Shown in pieces: positions 51,330 through 59,724 of a DNA stretch of 64,000 nt; position 1 is the first letter of the stretch; each line of letters begins with the position of its first letter. Location of the stretch: assembly GCF_004364285.1 (NCBI RefSeq), contig NZ_SOBE01000001.1, forward strand, positions 124,001 to 188,000. The letters run 5' to 3'. The notes below the pieces were generated by a model. That model saw nothing but the letters and a program-made list of their open reading frames with translations, was not told the DNA's origin and did not search any database. Source of the DNA: Frigoribacterium sp. PhB116. Lineage in GTDB: Bacteria; Actinomycetota; Actinomycetes; Actinomycetales; Microbacteriaceae. The translations under genes were made by a program, and so were the position numbers.

Positions 51330-51836
51330 ATGACCACCTCAGAGCGCACCGTCCCGCCCCTGCCCGCCAGCTCCTCCGAGTCCGCCCTCGCGCAGTGGGC
51401 GAGCGTCGTCTGCGACGAGCCCTGCGACGAGGACCTCGTCTACGTCGCGTTCTTCGACCGCGGCGAGTACCCCTGCGCGAACCTGATCCGGTTGAGGGGG
51501 CTGCCCCGGCTGCCCTACGGCCGCGACGTCGCCTCCCTCGAGCGCGTCGTCCGCGACCAGGCGAGCGACGTGCGGGCCCGCTCGGTCGTGCTCGTGTGGC
51601 AGCGCGAGGGCGAGACGCCCCTCGACGACCTGGCCGTGGCCACCTGGTCGCGGGGCCTCGACGAGAGGCTCCGACGCGGCCCGCTGAGCCTCCGCGGCCA
51701 GGTGCGCCGCACGCCGGGCGGGTTCGACCCGGCCCCGCGGCTGCCGGGACAGGTCACGGCGACCGACCTTCCCGAGGGGTTCGACGTGCCGGGCGAGGGC
51801 CCGCAGCTGATCCCGATGCGGAATCCGTACCACTGA
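51330..51836 (+). CDS. Hypothetical protein, function unknown
   Basis: A 168-residue cytoplasmic protein I cannot place. The segment SALAQWASVVCDEPCDEDLVY has a C-x3-C pair, then YVAFFDRGEYPCANLIRLRG, VLVWQREGETPLDDLAVATW, and a Pro-rich C-terminus ending MRNPYH. No signal or membrane helix. The ATG follows CACGGT and 7 nt (leaderless). It stands alone, with no informative neighbour. Confidence 0.65.
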   Translation: MTTSERTVPPLPASSSESALAQWASVVCDEPCDEDLVYVAFFDRGEYPCANLIRLRGLPRLPYGRDVASLERVVRDQASDVRARSVVLVWQREGETPLDDLAVATWSRGLDERLRRGPLSLRGQVRRTPGGFDPAPRLPGQVTATDLPEGFDVPGEGPQLIPMRNPYH

Positions 51837-51881
51837 CCGTCGCCCGTCCGCCCGTGCCGTCGCCCGGAGGTGCCCGTCAAG

Positions 51882-52757
51882 TCACGCGGCGTCGGCGGCT
51901 GCGTCGAGCCTCTGCACCTCGTCGGCGGACAGCTTGATCGTCGCGGCGGTGGCCGAGTTCATGATCGTCTGCGGACGAGTCGACCCGGGGATGGGGATGA
52001 CCAGCTCGGACGCGTGCAGCTCCCACGCGAGGGTCAGCACCTGGGGCGAGATCCGGCGCGCGTTGGCGATCTCGGCGAAGACGGCGTGCTTCGTGCCGAG
52101 GTCGGCGGCGTTCGTGATGCCGCCCAGCGGGCTCCACGGCAGGAAGGCGATGCCCATCTCGTCGCACAGCACGAGCTCCTCGGTGCTCGAGCGGAACGCG
52201 GGGGAGTACTGGTTCTGCACGGAGACCAGGCGCCCGTCGAGGACGTCGTTCGCCTCGCGGATCTGGTCGACGGTGGCGTTCGAGATGCCAGCCATCCTGA
52301 TGACTCCCTCGTCCAGCAGCTCCGCCAGGGCGCCCACCGAGTCGGCGTACGGCACGGCCGGGTCGGGGCGGTGGAACTGGTAGAGGCCGATGGTCTCGAC
52401 GCCGAGGCGCTGCGCGGACGCGCGCGCCGCCTCCTTCAGGTAGGCCGGGTCGCCGTTCTGTGCCCAGGCTCCCGCATCCGGGCGGAGGTGGCCGCCCTTC
52501 GTCGCGACGAGCACGTCCGAGGTGTCGCCGTGGAAGCTCTCGAGCGCCCGGGCGATCAACGACTCGTTGTGCCCGATCTCGTGGGTGCCGGGCTGGTGGT
52601 ACGCGTCGGCGGTGTCGATCAGGGTGATGCCCTGCTCGAGAGCGGCGTGGATCGTGGCGATCGCCTGCTTCTCGTCCGGCCGTCCCTCGATCGACAAGGG
52701 CATGCCGCCCAGGCCGATCGCGCTCACGGTGACGTCTCCGATGGTCCTCGTCTTCAT
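51882..52757 (-). CDS. Aldo/keto reductase, second copy
   Basis: A 291-residue aldo/keto reductase of a different subgroup from the one at 50322. Catalytic residues are Asp48, Tyr53 (IDTADAYHQPG), Lys87 (LVATKGGHL) and His129 (YQFHRPDP); ELVIPIPGSTRPQTIMNSA is the coenzyme phosphate loop. Such enzymes are often oxidoreductases of the YhdN/IolS type. AGGAGG lies just before the ATG. The stop is 45 bp from the preceding convergent orphan gene. Confidence 0.88.
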   Translation of the reverse strand: MKTRTIGDVTVSAIGLGGMPLSIEGRPDEKQAIATIHAALEQGITLIDTADAYHQPGTHEIGHNESLIARALESFHGDTSDVLVATKGGHLRPDAGAWAQNGDPAYLKEAARASAQRLGVETIGLYQFHRPDPAVPYADSVGALAELLDEGVIRMAGISNATVDQIREANDVLDGRLVSVQNQYSPAFRSSTEELVLCDEMGIAFLPWSPLGGITNAADLGTKHAVFAEIANARRISPQVLTLAWELHASELVIPIPGSTRPQTIMNSATAATIKLSADEVQRLDAAADAA

Positions 52758-52921
52758 GGGTCCTCCTCGTGCCGCAGCGGTGCGGCGCTCGTGATCGTGA
52801 CGGTCCCCGCAGGCGGGGACCCTGCGTCCTGGGTACGCCCGCCCGGCCTCCCCGCTCCCAGGAACGACCGGCGCCCAGGTGCCTGGCAGGCGCCACGGCG
52901 CGGTCTGCCAGGGGAGCCGCC

Positions 52922-52927
52922 TAGGTT
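52922..52927 (+). promoter_or_regulatory. -10 box TAGGTT, leaderless start
   Basis: TAGGTT stands 6 nt before the ATG at 52934, with no Shine-Dalgarno sequence at normal spacing. Confidence 0.5.
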
Positions 52928-52933
52928 CTCCGC

Positions 52934-53341
52934 ATGACCTCCGAGACCGCCGTGGCCCCGTCCCGGCCCGCCGCCGGCCCGCACGACGACGGCGCTCCCC
53001 ACGGTGCGACGACTCCGGGCGCCCCCGAGGAGGGCCTCGGCCGGACCGCCCGGGCGCGAGCTCGCTGGCGTGCCGGGCGAGCGAAGCTCGACGGCTACCC
53101 CCGCCTCCGCGTGGCCTACAAGGTGGGCGTGGCCCTGGCGGGCGTGGTCGTGATCGCCGTCGGCCTGGTGCTCGTCCCGCTGCCCGGTCCCGGCTGGTTG
53201 ATCGTCTTCGTCGGGGTCGCCGTCCTCGGCACGGAGTTCCCGGCGGCACACCGCGTCACGCAGGCCGTCCGACGGCTCGCCCACCGTCTCCGGCTGCGCT
53301 GGCGCGCTTGGAGAGCGAACCGGGCCGCCGCGCGCGCCTGA
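52934..53341 (+). CDS. PGPGW-motif small membrane protein (TIGR02611-like)
   Basis: A 135-residue protein with a disordered N-terminal half (about 1-55, Ala/Pro/Arg-rich) and two membrane segments, VGVALAGVVVIAVGLVLVPL and GWLIVFVGVAVLG, separated by the signature PLPGPGW (about 83-89). The C-terminus is strongly basic (RLRLRWRAWRANRAAARA). The PGPGW family is common in actinobacteria, with no established function. Start set by TAGGTT 6 nt upstream. Confidence 0.8.
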   Translation: MTSETAVAPSRPAAGPHDDGAPHGATTPGAPEEGLGRTARARARWRAGRAKLDGYPRLRVAYKVGVALAGVVVIAVGLVLVPLPGPGWLIVFVGVAVLGTEFPAAHRVTQAVRRLAHRLRLRWRAWRANRAAARA

Positions 53342-53348
53342 CCACCCG

Positions 53349-53394
53349 CACCGCAGAGGGCCCGTCCACGATCGTGGACGGGCCCTCTGCGGTG
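53349..53394. terminator. Perfect 46-bp palindrome, bidirectional terminator
   Basis: CACCGCAGAGGGCCCGTCCACGA is followed directly by its exact complement, centred at 53371.5. It is the only content of the gap between the convergent PGPGW and glycerol dehydrogenase genes. Confidence 0.75.
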
Positions 53395-53412
53395 TCGGTG
53401 CCGGAGGTGCCG

Positions 53413-54558
53413 CTAGTGCGCGGCCTCGTACTTCACCGGCTCGGGCAGGCCCTTGTCGGCACGGATCGACCGCGAGAGGCGCTCGATCGAGGTGAGGGCC
53501 GCGACCACGTCGGCGGCGGTCACCGGGAACGGCATCGAGTGGATGGTCTCCGACTCGACGGTGGCGGCCGCGGCCACCGCCTCGAGCTCCTCGGTGTCGT
53601 CCGTGCTCAGGCCGATCTCGGTGAGCGTGTTCGGCAGGCCCACCCGGGTCGTGAACTCGACGAAGTCCTCGATCTCGGCACGGGGCGCCCCCTCGAGCAC
53701 GAGCTGGGTCAGCGAGCCGATGTTGACCTTCTGGCCGTGGGTCAGGCCGTGCGTCTGCGGGGCGGCGGTCAGGCCGTTGTGGATCGCGTGCGCGGCGGCG
53801 AGGCCGCCCGACTCGAAGCCGAGGCCGGAGAGCAGCGTGTTCGCCTCGACGAGCGACTCGAGCGCCGGCGTGACGATCCCGTCGCGCACCGCGTCCAGGG
53901 CGGAGAAGGCGTTCTCGTGGATGATGCGCCACGACAGCTCGGCCAGGGCGGTGCCCGCCTGGGTCGCGAGTCCGCCGGCCATCGTGGTCGCGGCGGCCTT
54001 CGCCGACGCGCGGGCCTCGATCCAGGTGGCGAGCGCGTCGCCGATCCCCGCCACCAGGAACTGCACGGGGGCGTTCGCGACGAGCTGCGTGTCGATCAGC
54101 ACGAGGTCGGGGTTCCGCGGGAAGAACCGGTACTCGATGAACTCGCCCTCGTCCGTGTAGACGACGGCCAGGGCCGAGGTGGGCGCGTCGGTCGAGGCGA
54201 CGGTCGGCACGCTCACCCAGCGGATGCCGGTGGCGTGGCCGGCGGCCTTGGCCGCGTCGATGGCGCTGCCGCCGCCGATCGCGACGACGACGTCGGCATC
54301 CGACGACCGGATCGACTCGGCCAGCTCGTCGATCGCGGCCGGCGTCGCGAACCTGCCGAACGGGACGCGCTCGACCCGCAGCGACTCGGCGGCGAAGCTC
54401 GTGCCCACCGCCTCCTCGACGAGGCCCCAGACGACGTCGTCCGAGACGACGAGGGGGCGGCTCCCGATCGGCGCGACGAACTCGCCGAGGCGGGTGATCG
54501 CGTCCTTGCCCTGGACGTAGCGGGCGGGGCTCATGACGGTGCGGACGGGAACGGGCAT
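53413..54558 (-). CDS. gldA: Iron-containing alcohol dehydrogenase, glycerol dehydrogenase type
   Basis: A 381-residue GldA-like dehydrogenase that oxidises glycerol or related polyols with NAD. Seen are VRTVMSPARYVQGKDAITRL at the start, the dinucleotide loop AIGGGSAIDAAKAAG, PTVASTDAPTSALAVVY, and metal ligands Asp174 (GIGDALATWIEA), His257 (AAHAIHNGL) and His274 (THGQKVNIG). All three metal ligands are conserved. Monocistronic, bounded by a palindromic terminator. Glycerol is the usual substrate, but related diols are possible. Confidence 0.87.
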   Translation of the reverse strand: MPVPVRTVMSPARYVQGKDAITRLGEFVAPIGSRPLVVSDDVVWGLVEEAVGTSFAAESLRVERVPFGRFATPAAIDELAESIRSSDADVVVAIGGGSAIDAAKAAGHATGIRWVSVPTVASTDAPTSALAVVYTDEGEFIEYRFFPRNPDLVLIDTQLVANAPVQFLVAGIGDALATWIEARASAKAAATTMAGGLATQAGTALAELSWRIIHENAFSALDAVRDGIVTPALESLVEANTLLSGLGFESGGLAAAHAIHNGLTAAPQTHGLTHGQKVNIGSLTQLVLEGAPRAEIEDFVEFTTRVGLPNTLTEIGLSTDDTEELEAVAAAATVESETIHSMPFPVTAADVVAALTSIERLSRSIRADKGLPEPVKYEAAH

Positions 54559-54672
54559 GCGGTGCTTCCTCTCGTGGGGGACGTGTGCCGTGCACGGTAG
54601 GCGGGGCGGCTCCGTGTCCCGTGGACGCCGACGCCGACACCGACGCCGACGCCCTGCCCAGCCGCGGCCCGA

Positions 54673-54678
54673 TATCGT
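54673..54678 (+). promoter_or_regulatory. -10 box TATCGT, leaderless start
   Basis: TATCGT stands 6 nt before the GTG at 54685. The same hexamer precedes the ParA start on the other strand. Confidence 0.5.
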
Positions 54679-54684
54679 TGCGGG

Positions 54685-55641
54685 GTGACGCCCAGTCCTG
54701 CCTCTGCGACCGCCTACGAGGTGCTCGGCGTCCCCTCCACGGCCTCCGACGACGACCTGCGACGTGCCTACCGCCGCCTCGCCCGCGAGACGCACCCCGA
54801 CCTCGGCGGCAGCGCCTCGGCCTTCCGCGACCTGCAGCTGGCGTGGGAGGCGGTCGGGACGCCGGAGGCGCGAGCCGCGTACGACCGTCGACGCCCGTCG
54901 TCGTCGGCGTCCGGCCGCTCGGGCTCCGCGTCGTCTCCCTCCGGTGCCCCGACGCCCGGCTGGGCCCCGCCGCCCCGTGATCCCCAGCGCACCGACTCCC
55001 GGCCGAGGGCCCGGGTGCACGGCCATCCCGGCGGTGCCAACCGTGAGCGCTACCTGTCGCTGATGCGCGAGTGGGTCGGCCGCGGCGTCCCCCTCGACGA
55101 CCCCTACGACGAGGCCCTCGTGCGGAGCGCGCCCCCGGAGATCCGGCACGTGCTCGCCGACGCCCTGGCCGAGGAGGCGACGGTCGCGATCGTCACCGGG
55201 CTCGGCATCGGCTTCACCATCTGGAGCGACGTCGACGCCGGCCCCGACGGCAAGCTGGACCACATCGTGCTCGGCCCCTCCGGCCTGTTCGCCGTGCAGT
55301 CGTCCGACTGGGGGAGCGAGGTCACCGTGTCCAAGGGCGACCTCGTCGGCCCGGGCATCCCCCTCGACGAGCAGCCGGTCCGCGACGTGACGAGGCAGGC
55401 CCGCGCCGTCCGCCGCGAGACCCGGGTGTCGTTCACCCACCAGCTGATCGTCGTGCCCGACGACGACCTGCCCACGGCGCTCGAGCAGGTCGGGCGCGGG
55501 CGACGGGGCAGCACGTGGGTCCTCCGTCGCTCGCTCCTCGCCCAGGTGCTCCGCCACGGTCCCGAGCTGGGCGACCGGACGGCGCTCTCCGACGTCTTCG
55601 AGATCCGAGAACGCCTCCAGCAGGCCGTCCGCTTCGTGTGA
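54685..55641 (+). CDS. J-domain/NERD-domain fusion protein
   Basis: A 318-residue protein. Residues 9-70 are a J domain (AYEVLGVPSTASDDDLRRAY with the HPD tripeptide at 37-39), which stimulates Hsp70 ATPase. A Ser/Pro-rich linker (70-110) leads to a region containing LDHIVLGPSGLFAVQSSDWG (about 192-212), matching the core of NERD, a nuclease-related domain; a short basic C-terminus follows. No zinc finger or membrane segment. The GTG start is fixed by TATCGT 6 nt upstream. Function unknown. Confidence 0.78.
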   Translation: MTPSPASATAYEVLGVPSTASDDDLRRAYRRLARETHPDLGGSASAFRDLQLAWEAVGTPEARAAYDRRRPSSSASGRSGSASSPSGAPTPGWAPPPRDPQRTDSRPRARVHGHPGGANRERYLSLMREWVGRGVPLDDPYDEALVRSAPPEIRHVLADALAEEATVAIVTGLGIGFTIWSDVDAGPDGKLDHIVLGPSGLFAVQSSDWGSEVTVSKGDLVGPGIPLDEQPVRDVTRQARAVRRETRVSFTHQLIVVPDDDLPTALEQVGRGRRGSTWVLRRSLLAQVLRHGPELGDRTALSDVFEIRERLQQAVRFV

Positions 55642-55721
55642 ACCGGGAACCGCCTCGGGGCGCGCCCTTCCCCGGGGCACGTCCCGAGGCGCACACTGGT
55701 GTCCTGATCGAGGAGGTCCCC

Positions 55722-56069
55722 GTGTTCGAGCCCGTCAGCGCCTACAGCGGCTTCAGCGTCGACGACGTCCCGGCGGCGGCCGAGTTCTGGGGCGAGGTGC
55801 TCGGACTGGCCGTCACGCCCCTCATGGACGGCACGATGCTGCAGGTCAAGCTGCCCGGCAGCGCCGCGAGGGTCCTCGTCCTCAACCTCGTCGTCGACGA
55901 CGTCGACGTCGCCCTGGCCGGTCTCGCCGAGCGCGGGCTCAGGCCCGACCCGGGCGGGCCCTGGGCGGGCGAGGACCAGGTCGTCCGCGGGCGCGCCTCG
56001 GGCCACGGCCCCGACATCGCCTGGTTCCACGACCCCGCAGGGAACGTCTTCTCCGTCCAGCAGCAGTGA
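55722..56069 (+). CDS. VOC-family protein
   Basis: A 115-residue glyoxalase/bleomycin-resistance-type domain: VSAYSGFSVDDVPAAAEFWG, VLGLAVTPLMDGTMLQVKLP, LVLNLVVDDVDVALAGLAER and WFHDPAGNVFSVQQQ at the end. Likely a metal-dependent or ligand-binding dimer; substrate unknown. The GTG at 55722 has GAGGAGG 5 nt upstream. It follows the J-domain gene and may be in the same transcript. Confidence 0.82.
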   Translation: MFEPVSAYSGFSVDDVPAAAEFWGEVLGLAVTPLMDGTMLQVKLPGSAARVLVLNLVVDDVDVALAGLAERGLRPDPGGPWAGEDQVVRGRASGHGPDIAWFHDPAGNVFSVQQQ

Positions 56070-56107
56070 CGGCAGGCGCGGGCCGAGGCGGCAGCAGCAC
56101 GAGCGGA

Positions 56108-56140
56108 GGGCTGGCCCGACATCGGGTTCCGGGCCAGCCC
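56108..56140. terminator. Inverted repeat, probable terminator
   Basis: GGGCTGGCCCG (56108-56118) pairs exactly with CGGGCCAGCCC (56130-56140), with weaker pairing outside. It follows the VOC gene stop by 39 bp. Confidence 0.55.
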
Positions 56141-56240
56141 CCTGTCCTCGTTCGGAGTCCCCGGCCTGCCGGTTGGGTGTCACGTCGTCCTCGGAGCGGC
56201 GGCCGGTAACCTGGGCGCACCGACCCGAGGAGCACCAGCG

Positions 56241-56528
56241 ATGACGCGCGACGCCGAACCCCGCCCCGCCTCCGACCGCCCGATCGCGGCGTTCCTGTCC
56301 GTCGCGGCGGGCGTCCTGGCCTTCGCGGTGCCCGTCCCGGCCCTCAACGTGGTCTTCTCCCTCGGCGCCCTCGTCTACGGCGTGCTCGGCCTCCGACGCA
56401 GTCGTGCGCTGCGCTCTCGCGGCCCGCTGCGCTCGGGGCTCGTCCTCGCGATCGTCGGCCTCGTGCTCGGCGCCCTGGCCGTGCTCGGCACCGTGGCGGG
56501 GCTCGTCGTCCTGTCGCAGCAGTCGTGA
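56241..56528 (+). CDS. Small two-helix membrane protein
   Basis: A 95-residue protein with a charged N-terminus, then helices AAFLSVAAGVLAFAVPVPAL-type and NVVFSLGALVYGVLGL, a basic loop RRSRALRSRGPLRSG and a last helix LVLAIVGLVLGALAVLGTVA. The pattern resembles DUF4190 proteins. Function unknown. The stop overlaps the Nudix start (GTGA), so the two are translationally coupled. TAACCT about 35 bp upstream may be a -10. Confidence 0.7.
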   Translation: MTRDAEPRPASDRPIAAFLSVAAGVLAFAVPVPALNVVFSLGALVYGVLGLRRSRALRSRGPLRSGLVLAIVGLVLGALAVLGTVAGLVVLSQQS

Positions 56529-57421
56529 CAGTCCACGGACCCGCCGACGGCTGGGTCGAGGGCCCGGACGGGCGTCGCTTCTGGGGCCGCGCGGGCGCCG
56601 CGGGCCTGCTGGCGGTCGACGCCGACGACCGCGTGCTGCTGCAGCACCGCGTCGAGTGGAGCCACTTCGGCGGCACCTGGGGCCTGCCGGGCGGTGCCCG
56701 CGACTTCGACGAGACGGCCGTGGCGGGAGCTCTCCGCGAGGCAGGCGAGGAGGCCGCCGTCCCCGCCGGCGCGCTCCGTCTGCGCTCCGAGTCGGTCCTC
56801 GACCTCGGCTTCTGGTCGTACACGACCGTCGTCGCGGCCGTCACGCGCGCCTTCGAGCCGGTCATCTCCGACGCCGAGAGCCTCGAGCTCCGCTGGGTGC
56901 CGAGGGCCGAGCTCGACGTCCTGCCGCTGCACCCGGGGCTGGCGGCGTCGTGGCCCGGCCTCCGCGCCCAGCTGGACGACGACGTGCACCTGGTCGTCGA
57001 CGCGGCGAACGTGGTCGGGTCGCGGCCCGACGGCTGGTGGCGGGACCGCGCAGGAGGCGCCGCCCGCCTCCTCGGGTCCCTGGCCGACGCGCTCGCGGTC
57101 GGCCTCCCCGCCCGGCTCCTGTCGGACGCCCCGCCCGAGGGACCCGGCGCCGCGACGTCCTGGTGGCCGACGACGACGGTCGTGCTCGAGGGCGAGGCCC
57201 GGCGAGCCCCCGACGTCGACGGGCTCACGGTGCGACGCGCCCCGGGCGAGGGCGACGACGCGATCGTCGTCGAGGTCGAGCAGCGCGTGGCCGCTGCCGT
57301 CGGCGCCGGCGCGACGCCCCGGGTCGTCGTGGTGACGGCCGATCGTGGCCTTGCCGACCGTGTGCGGGCCGCGGGCGGCGCCGTCGTCGGTCCCCGGCGC
57401 CTCCTCGACCTGCTCGGCTGA
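56525..57421 (+). CDS. Nudix hydrolase fused to a NYN/YacP-like PIN domain
   Basis: A 298-residue two-domain protein. The N-terminal Nudix domain has the box GGARDFDETAVAGALREAGEEAA (56-78), which conserves the G-x5-E-x7-REUXEEXGU pattern. The C-terminal part (about 145-298) reads HLVVDAANVVGSRPDGWWRD, VVLEGEARRAPDVDG, then DDAIVVEVEQ and VVVVTADRGLADRVRAAGG, fitting a NYN/PIN ribonuclease with Asp residues at the active site. It may couple nucleotide hydrolysis with RNA cleavage. GTG overlaps the small membrane protein gene. Confidence 0.8.
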   Translation: MTVHGPADGWVEGPDGRRFWGRAGAAGLLAVDADDRVLLQHRVEWSHFGGTWGLPGGARDFDETAVAGALREAGEEAAVPAGALRLRSESVLDLGFWSYTTVVAAVTRAFEPVISDAESLELRWVPRAELDVLPLHPGLAASWPGLRAQLDDDVHLVVDAANVVGSRPDGWWRDRAGGAARLLGSLADALAVGLPARLLSDAPPEGPGAATSWWPTTTVVLEGEARRAPDVDGLTVRRAPGEGDDAIVVEVEQRVAAAVGAGATPRVVVVTADRGLADRVRAAGGAVVGPRRLLDLLG

Positions 57422-57429
57422 CGGCACGG

Positions 57430-57461
57430 AGGCCCTTCCTCCGGACCGGGAGGAAGGGCCT
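57430..57461. terminator. Bidirectional terminator, perfect 13-bp stem
   Basis: AGGCCCTTCCTCC (57430-57442) and GGAGGAAGGGCCT (57449-57461) form a perfect stem with a 6-nt loop between the convergent Nudix and protease genes. Confidence 0.8.
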
Positions 57462-57476
57462 TCGCACGCGTGGGGG

Positions 57477-58952
57477 TCAGGCCGCGGGGCCCTCGCCGAG
57501 GGTCACCGTCGCGGTGTGGCTCGTGCCGGTCGCGTCGGTCCAGGTCAGCTGCACCTGGTCGCCGGCGTCGTGCGCCTGGACGGCCGCGGTCAGGGCCGAG
57601 GCGTCCGCCACGGCGGTGCCGTCGAGCGCGGTGACGGTGTCGCCCGCGACGAGGCCGGCCGACTCCGCGGCGCTGCCCTCGACGGTGCCGGCGATCGCGA
57701 CGCCTGCCCCGGTGCCGGTCGCCGTGCTCGAGATCTGGGCACCGAGGAACGCGGGGAGCCCGATCTGGATCGTCGAGCTGCCCTGACCCGCGACGATCTG
57801 CTTCGCGATCGACAGCGCGTGCGAGATCGGGATGGCGTAGCCGGTGATCGGAGCGGCGCCCGAGGAGGCGGCGGTCACGATCCCGACGACCTCGCCGTCG
57901 GCGTCGCGCAGCGGCCCGCCGGAGTCGCCCGAGACGACGTCCGACTGCAGCTCGATCAGGCCCGACAGCGACTCCGTGCCGCTGCCCGTCTCGCTGGCGA
58001 CGGAGATCGCCTGGTCGGTCGCGAGCACCGTGCCCTCGGCCGTCACCAGGTCCCCGGTGCCGCCGGCGTTGCCCGTCGAGTGCACGGCGTCGCCGGTGGC
58101 CACGTCGCCCGAGGCGTCGAAGTCCACGGGCGTCAGCCCGCTCGCGTCCTCGAGCTGCAGCACGGCGACGTCGTTCGTGGCGTCGGTGCCGACGACCTTC
58201 GCGGTGTAGGCCTGCCCGGTCGTCTCGTCGGTGACCTCGATGCTCGTCGCGCCCTGCACCACGTGGTTGTTCGTGAGCACCAGCCCGTCCGCCGTCATGA
58301 CCATCCCGGTGCCGGCCGACTCGTGCGACGAGTCGTAGTCCAGGGTGCTGACGATCGTCACGACGCCCTTCGTCTCGTCCGCGGTCGCTGCCGTGGCGGA
58401 CGACTCGGAGGCGCCCGTGCCGCCGGTGCTGCCCGTGCCGCCCTGCGCCTGGCCGGGGAGCAGCTGGCCCCCCGAGGACGACCCGTCCGAGCTGCCGAAC
58501 GGCGAGCCCTGCGAGGGCAGCTGCTGGGGCGAGAGCTGGTAGGTCTGCTGGCGTGCCTCCGCGGCGGCGAGGCCGACGGAGTGGCCGAGCGACCAGGCGC
58601 CCACGCTCGCCCCGCCGACGCCGAGCACGAGGACGGCGGCGGCGCCGGTCACGAGGGCCCAGCGGGCGGGGCGGCGACGACGAGGGGGGCGGGGACCGAA
58701 GGCCGAGGGGAGGGAAGGGGCGGACGCGGCCGTGCCGCCCTGCGTCGCGGCCGGGTCCTCCGCGGCGGCGGACACGAAGCGTGCGTCCGAGGAGCCCGTC
58801 ACGTGGGGGAGCGTGCGGGCCTCTGCCGGATCCCGGTCCGTCGAGCTCGGGGTCGGCGTCGCGCTCGGGGTCGGGCTGGGCGTCGGCGTCGGCGTCGTCG
58901 CGGGCGTCGGCTGGTCAGCGGTGCGGTCGGCGTCGCTCTCGCGGTCGTTCAT
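57477..58952 (-). CDS. Membrane-anchored trypsin-like serine protease with PDZ domain (HtrA/DegP type)
   Basis: A 491-residue protease. An N-terminal cytoplasmic tail of Thr/Pro repeats (19-38) and Ser/Ala runs precedes an anchor helix (about 98-120). The protease domain has catalytic His230 (LTNNHVV), Asp261 (TNDVAVLQ) and Ser344 (GDSGGPL). A PDZ domain (about 395-490) follows, with GVAIAGTVEGSAAESAGLVA. It acts outside the membrane in folding stress or proteolysis. The ATG is preceded by GGAGG; the next gene is divergent, 235 bp away. Confidence 0.9.
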   Translation of the reverse strand: MNDRESDADRTADQPTPATTPTPTPSPTPSATPTPSSTDRDPAEARTLPHVTGSSDARFVSAAAEDPAATQGGTAASAPSLPSAFGPRPPRRRRPARWALVTGAAAVLVLGVGGASVGAWSLGHSVGLAAAEARQQTYQLSPQQLPSQGSPFGSSDGSSSGGQLLPGQAQGGTGSTGGTGASESSATAATADETKGVVTIVSTLDYDSSHESAGTGMVMTADGLVLTNNHVVQGATSIEVTDETTGQAYTAKVVGTDATNDVAVLQLEDASGLTPVDFDASGDVATGDAVHSTGNAGGTGDLVTAEGTVLATDQAISVASETGSGTESLSGLIELQSDVVSGDSGGPLRDADGEVVGIVTAASSGAAPITGYAIPISHALSIAKQIVAGQGSSTIQIGLPAFLGAQISSTATGTGAGVAIAGTVEGSAAESAGLVAGDTVTALDGTAVADASALTAAVQAHDAGDQVQLTWTDATGTSHTATVTLGEGPAA

Positions 58953-59134
58953 GGGGTGCCTCCTGAGGCGGTGGTCGAGGTGATGAGGACCATGGAACGA
59001 GGTCCGCCGATCGATTCCCTATGAACCGCCGAGGAGGTGGTCGTGAGTTCTCGGAGGGACCGCCGACAGCCGCGGGCCGTGTCCTCCCTTCGGCGGACGA
59101 TCGTCCGTCCCCGGGCGGCCCGCCCCGAAAAGCG

Positions 59135-59165
59135 TTGCCGTCCGGTGCCGCCGATCCGATACGCT
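59135..59165 (+). promoter_or_regulatory. Candidate promoter of garA, TTGCCG-N19-TACGCT
   Basis: TTGCCG (59135-59140) and TACGCT (59160-59165) are spaced 19 bp, upstream of AAGGAGG (59175-59181) and the garA ATG. It lies in the 235-bp divergent region shared with the protease gene. Confidence 0.45.
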
Positions 59166-59187
59166 GGTCACCCGAAGGAGGTCCACG

Positions 59188-59724
59188 ATGGCAGAGCCCG
59201 TTCACCACGTGCCCGACGAGCACCGCCCCGACCAGGGCAGCCCCGGCGCACACACGGCGCACACCCCCGCGCAGGGCGTCCCCGGGTCCTCTCGCGAGGT
59301 CGACACCACCCTCAGCTTCAACGAGGAGTACCAGGCCCAGCTCGCTGCGCTCCAGGGCGGTGCCACGTCCGACGAGGGCGAGGCGGTCGCCGCGCTCCCG
59401 TCCGGTTCCGCCCTCCTCGTCGTCCGACGGGGCCCGAACATCGGCGCCCGGTTCCTCCTCGACTCCGACGTCACGGTGGCCGGCCGGCACCCCGACGCGG
59501 GCATCTTCCTCGACGACGTCACGGTCAGCCGCAAGCACGCCGAGTTCCGGCGGTCAGGCACGACCTTCACGGTCAACGACCTCGGGTCGCTCAACGGCAC
59601 GTACTTCGACGGCGTCCGCATCGACGAGGCCCTGCTCAGCGACGGCGCCGAGGTGCAGGTCGGCAAGTTCCGCCTCACCTTCTACGCGTCGCGCGTCGAC
59701 CTGGCCACCCTGGCCCTCCAGTAG
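59188..59724 (+). CDS. garA: FHA-domain metabolic regulator, GarA/OdhI family
   Basis: A 178-residue FHA protein. After a His/Pro-rich lead comes the phospho-switch site EVDTTLSF (Thr40/Thr41), equivalent to the ETTS site phosphorylated by PknG/PknB. The FHA domain (about 75-165) has ARFLLDSDVTVAGRHPDAGI, VSRKHAEFRRSG and VNDLGSLNGTYFDGVR. Unphosphorylated GarA inhibits 2-oxoglutarate dehydrogenase and glutamate dehydrogenase. It overlaps ftsR by 1 bp (TAGTG). The position next to MerR regulators matches the mycobacterial Rv1827-Rv1828 order. Confidence 0.9.
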   Translation: MAEPVHHVPDEHRPDQGSPGAHTAHTPAQGVPGSSREVDTTLSFNEEYQAQLAALQGGATSDEGEAVAALPSGSALLVVRRGPNIGARFLLDSDVTVAGRHPDAGIFLDDVTVSRKHAEFRRSGTTFTVNDLGSLNGTYFDGVRIDEALLSDGAEVQVGKFRLTFYASRVDLATLALQ

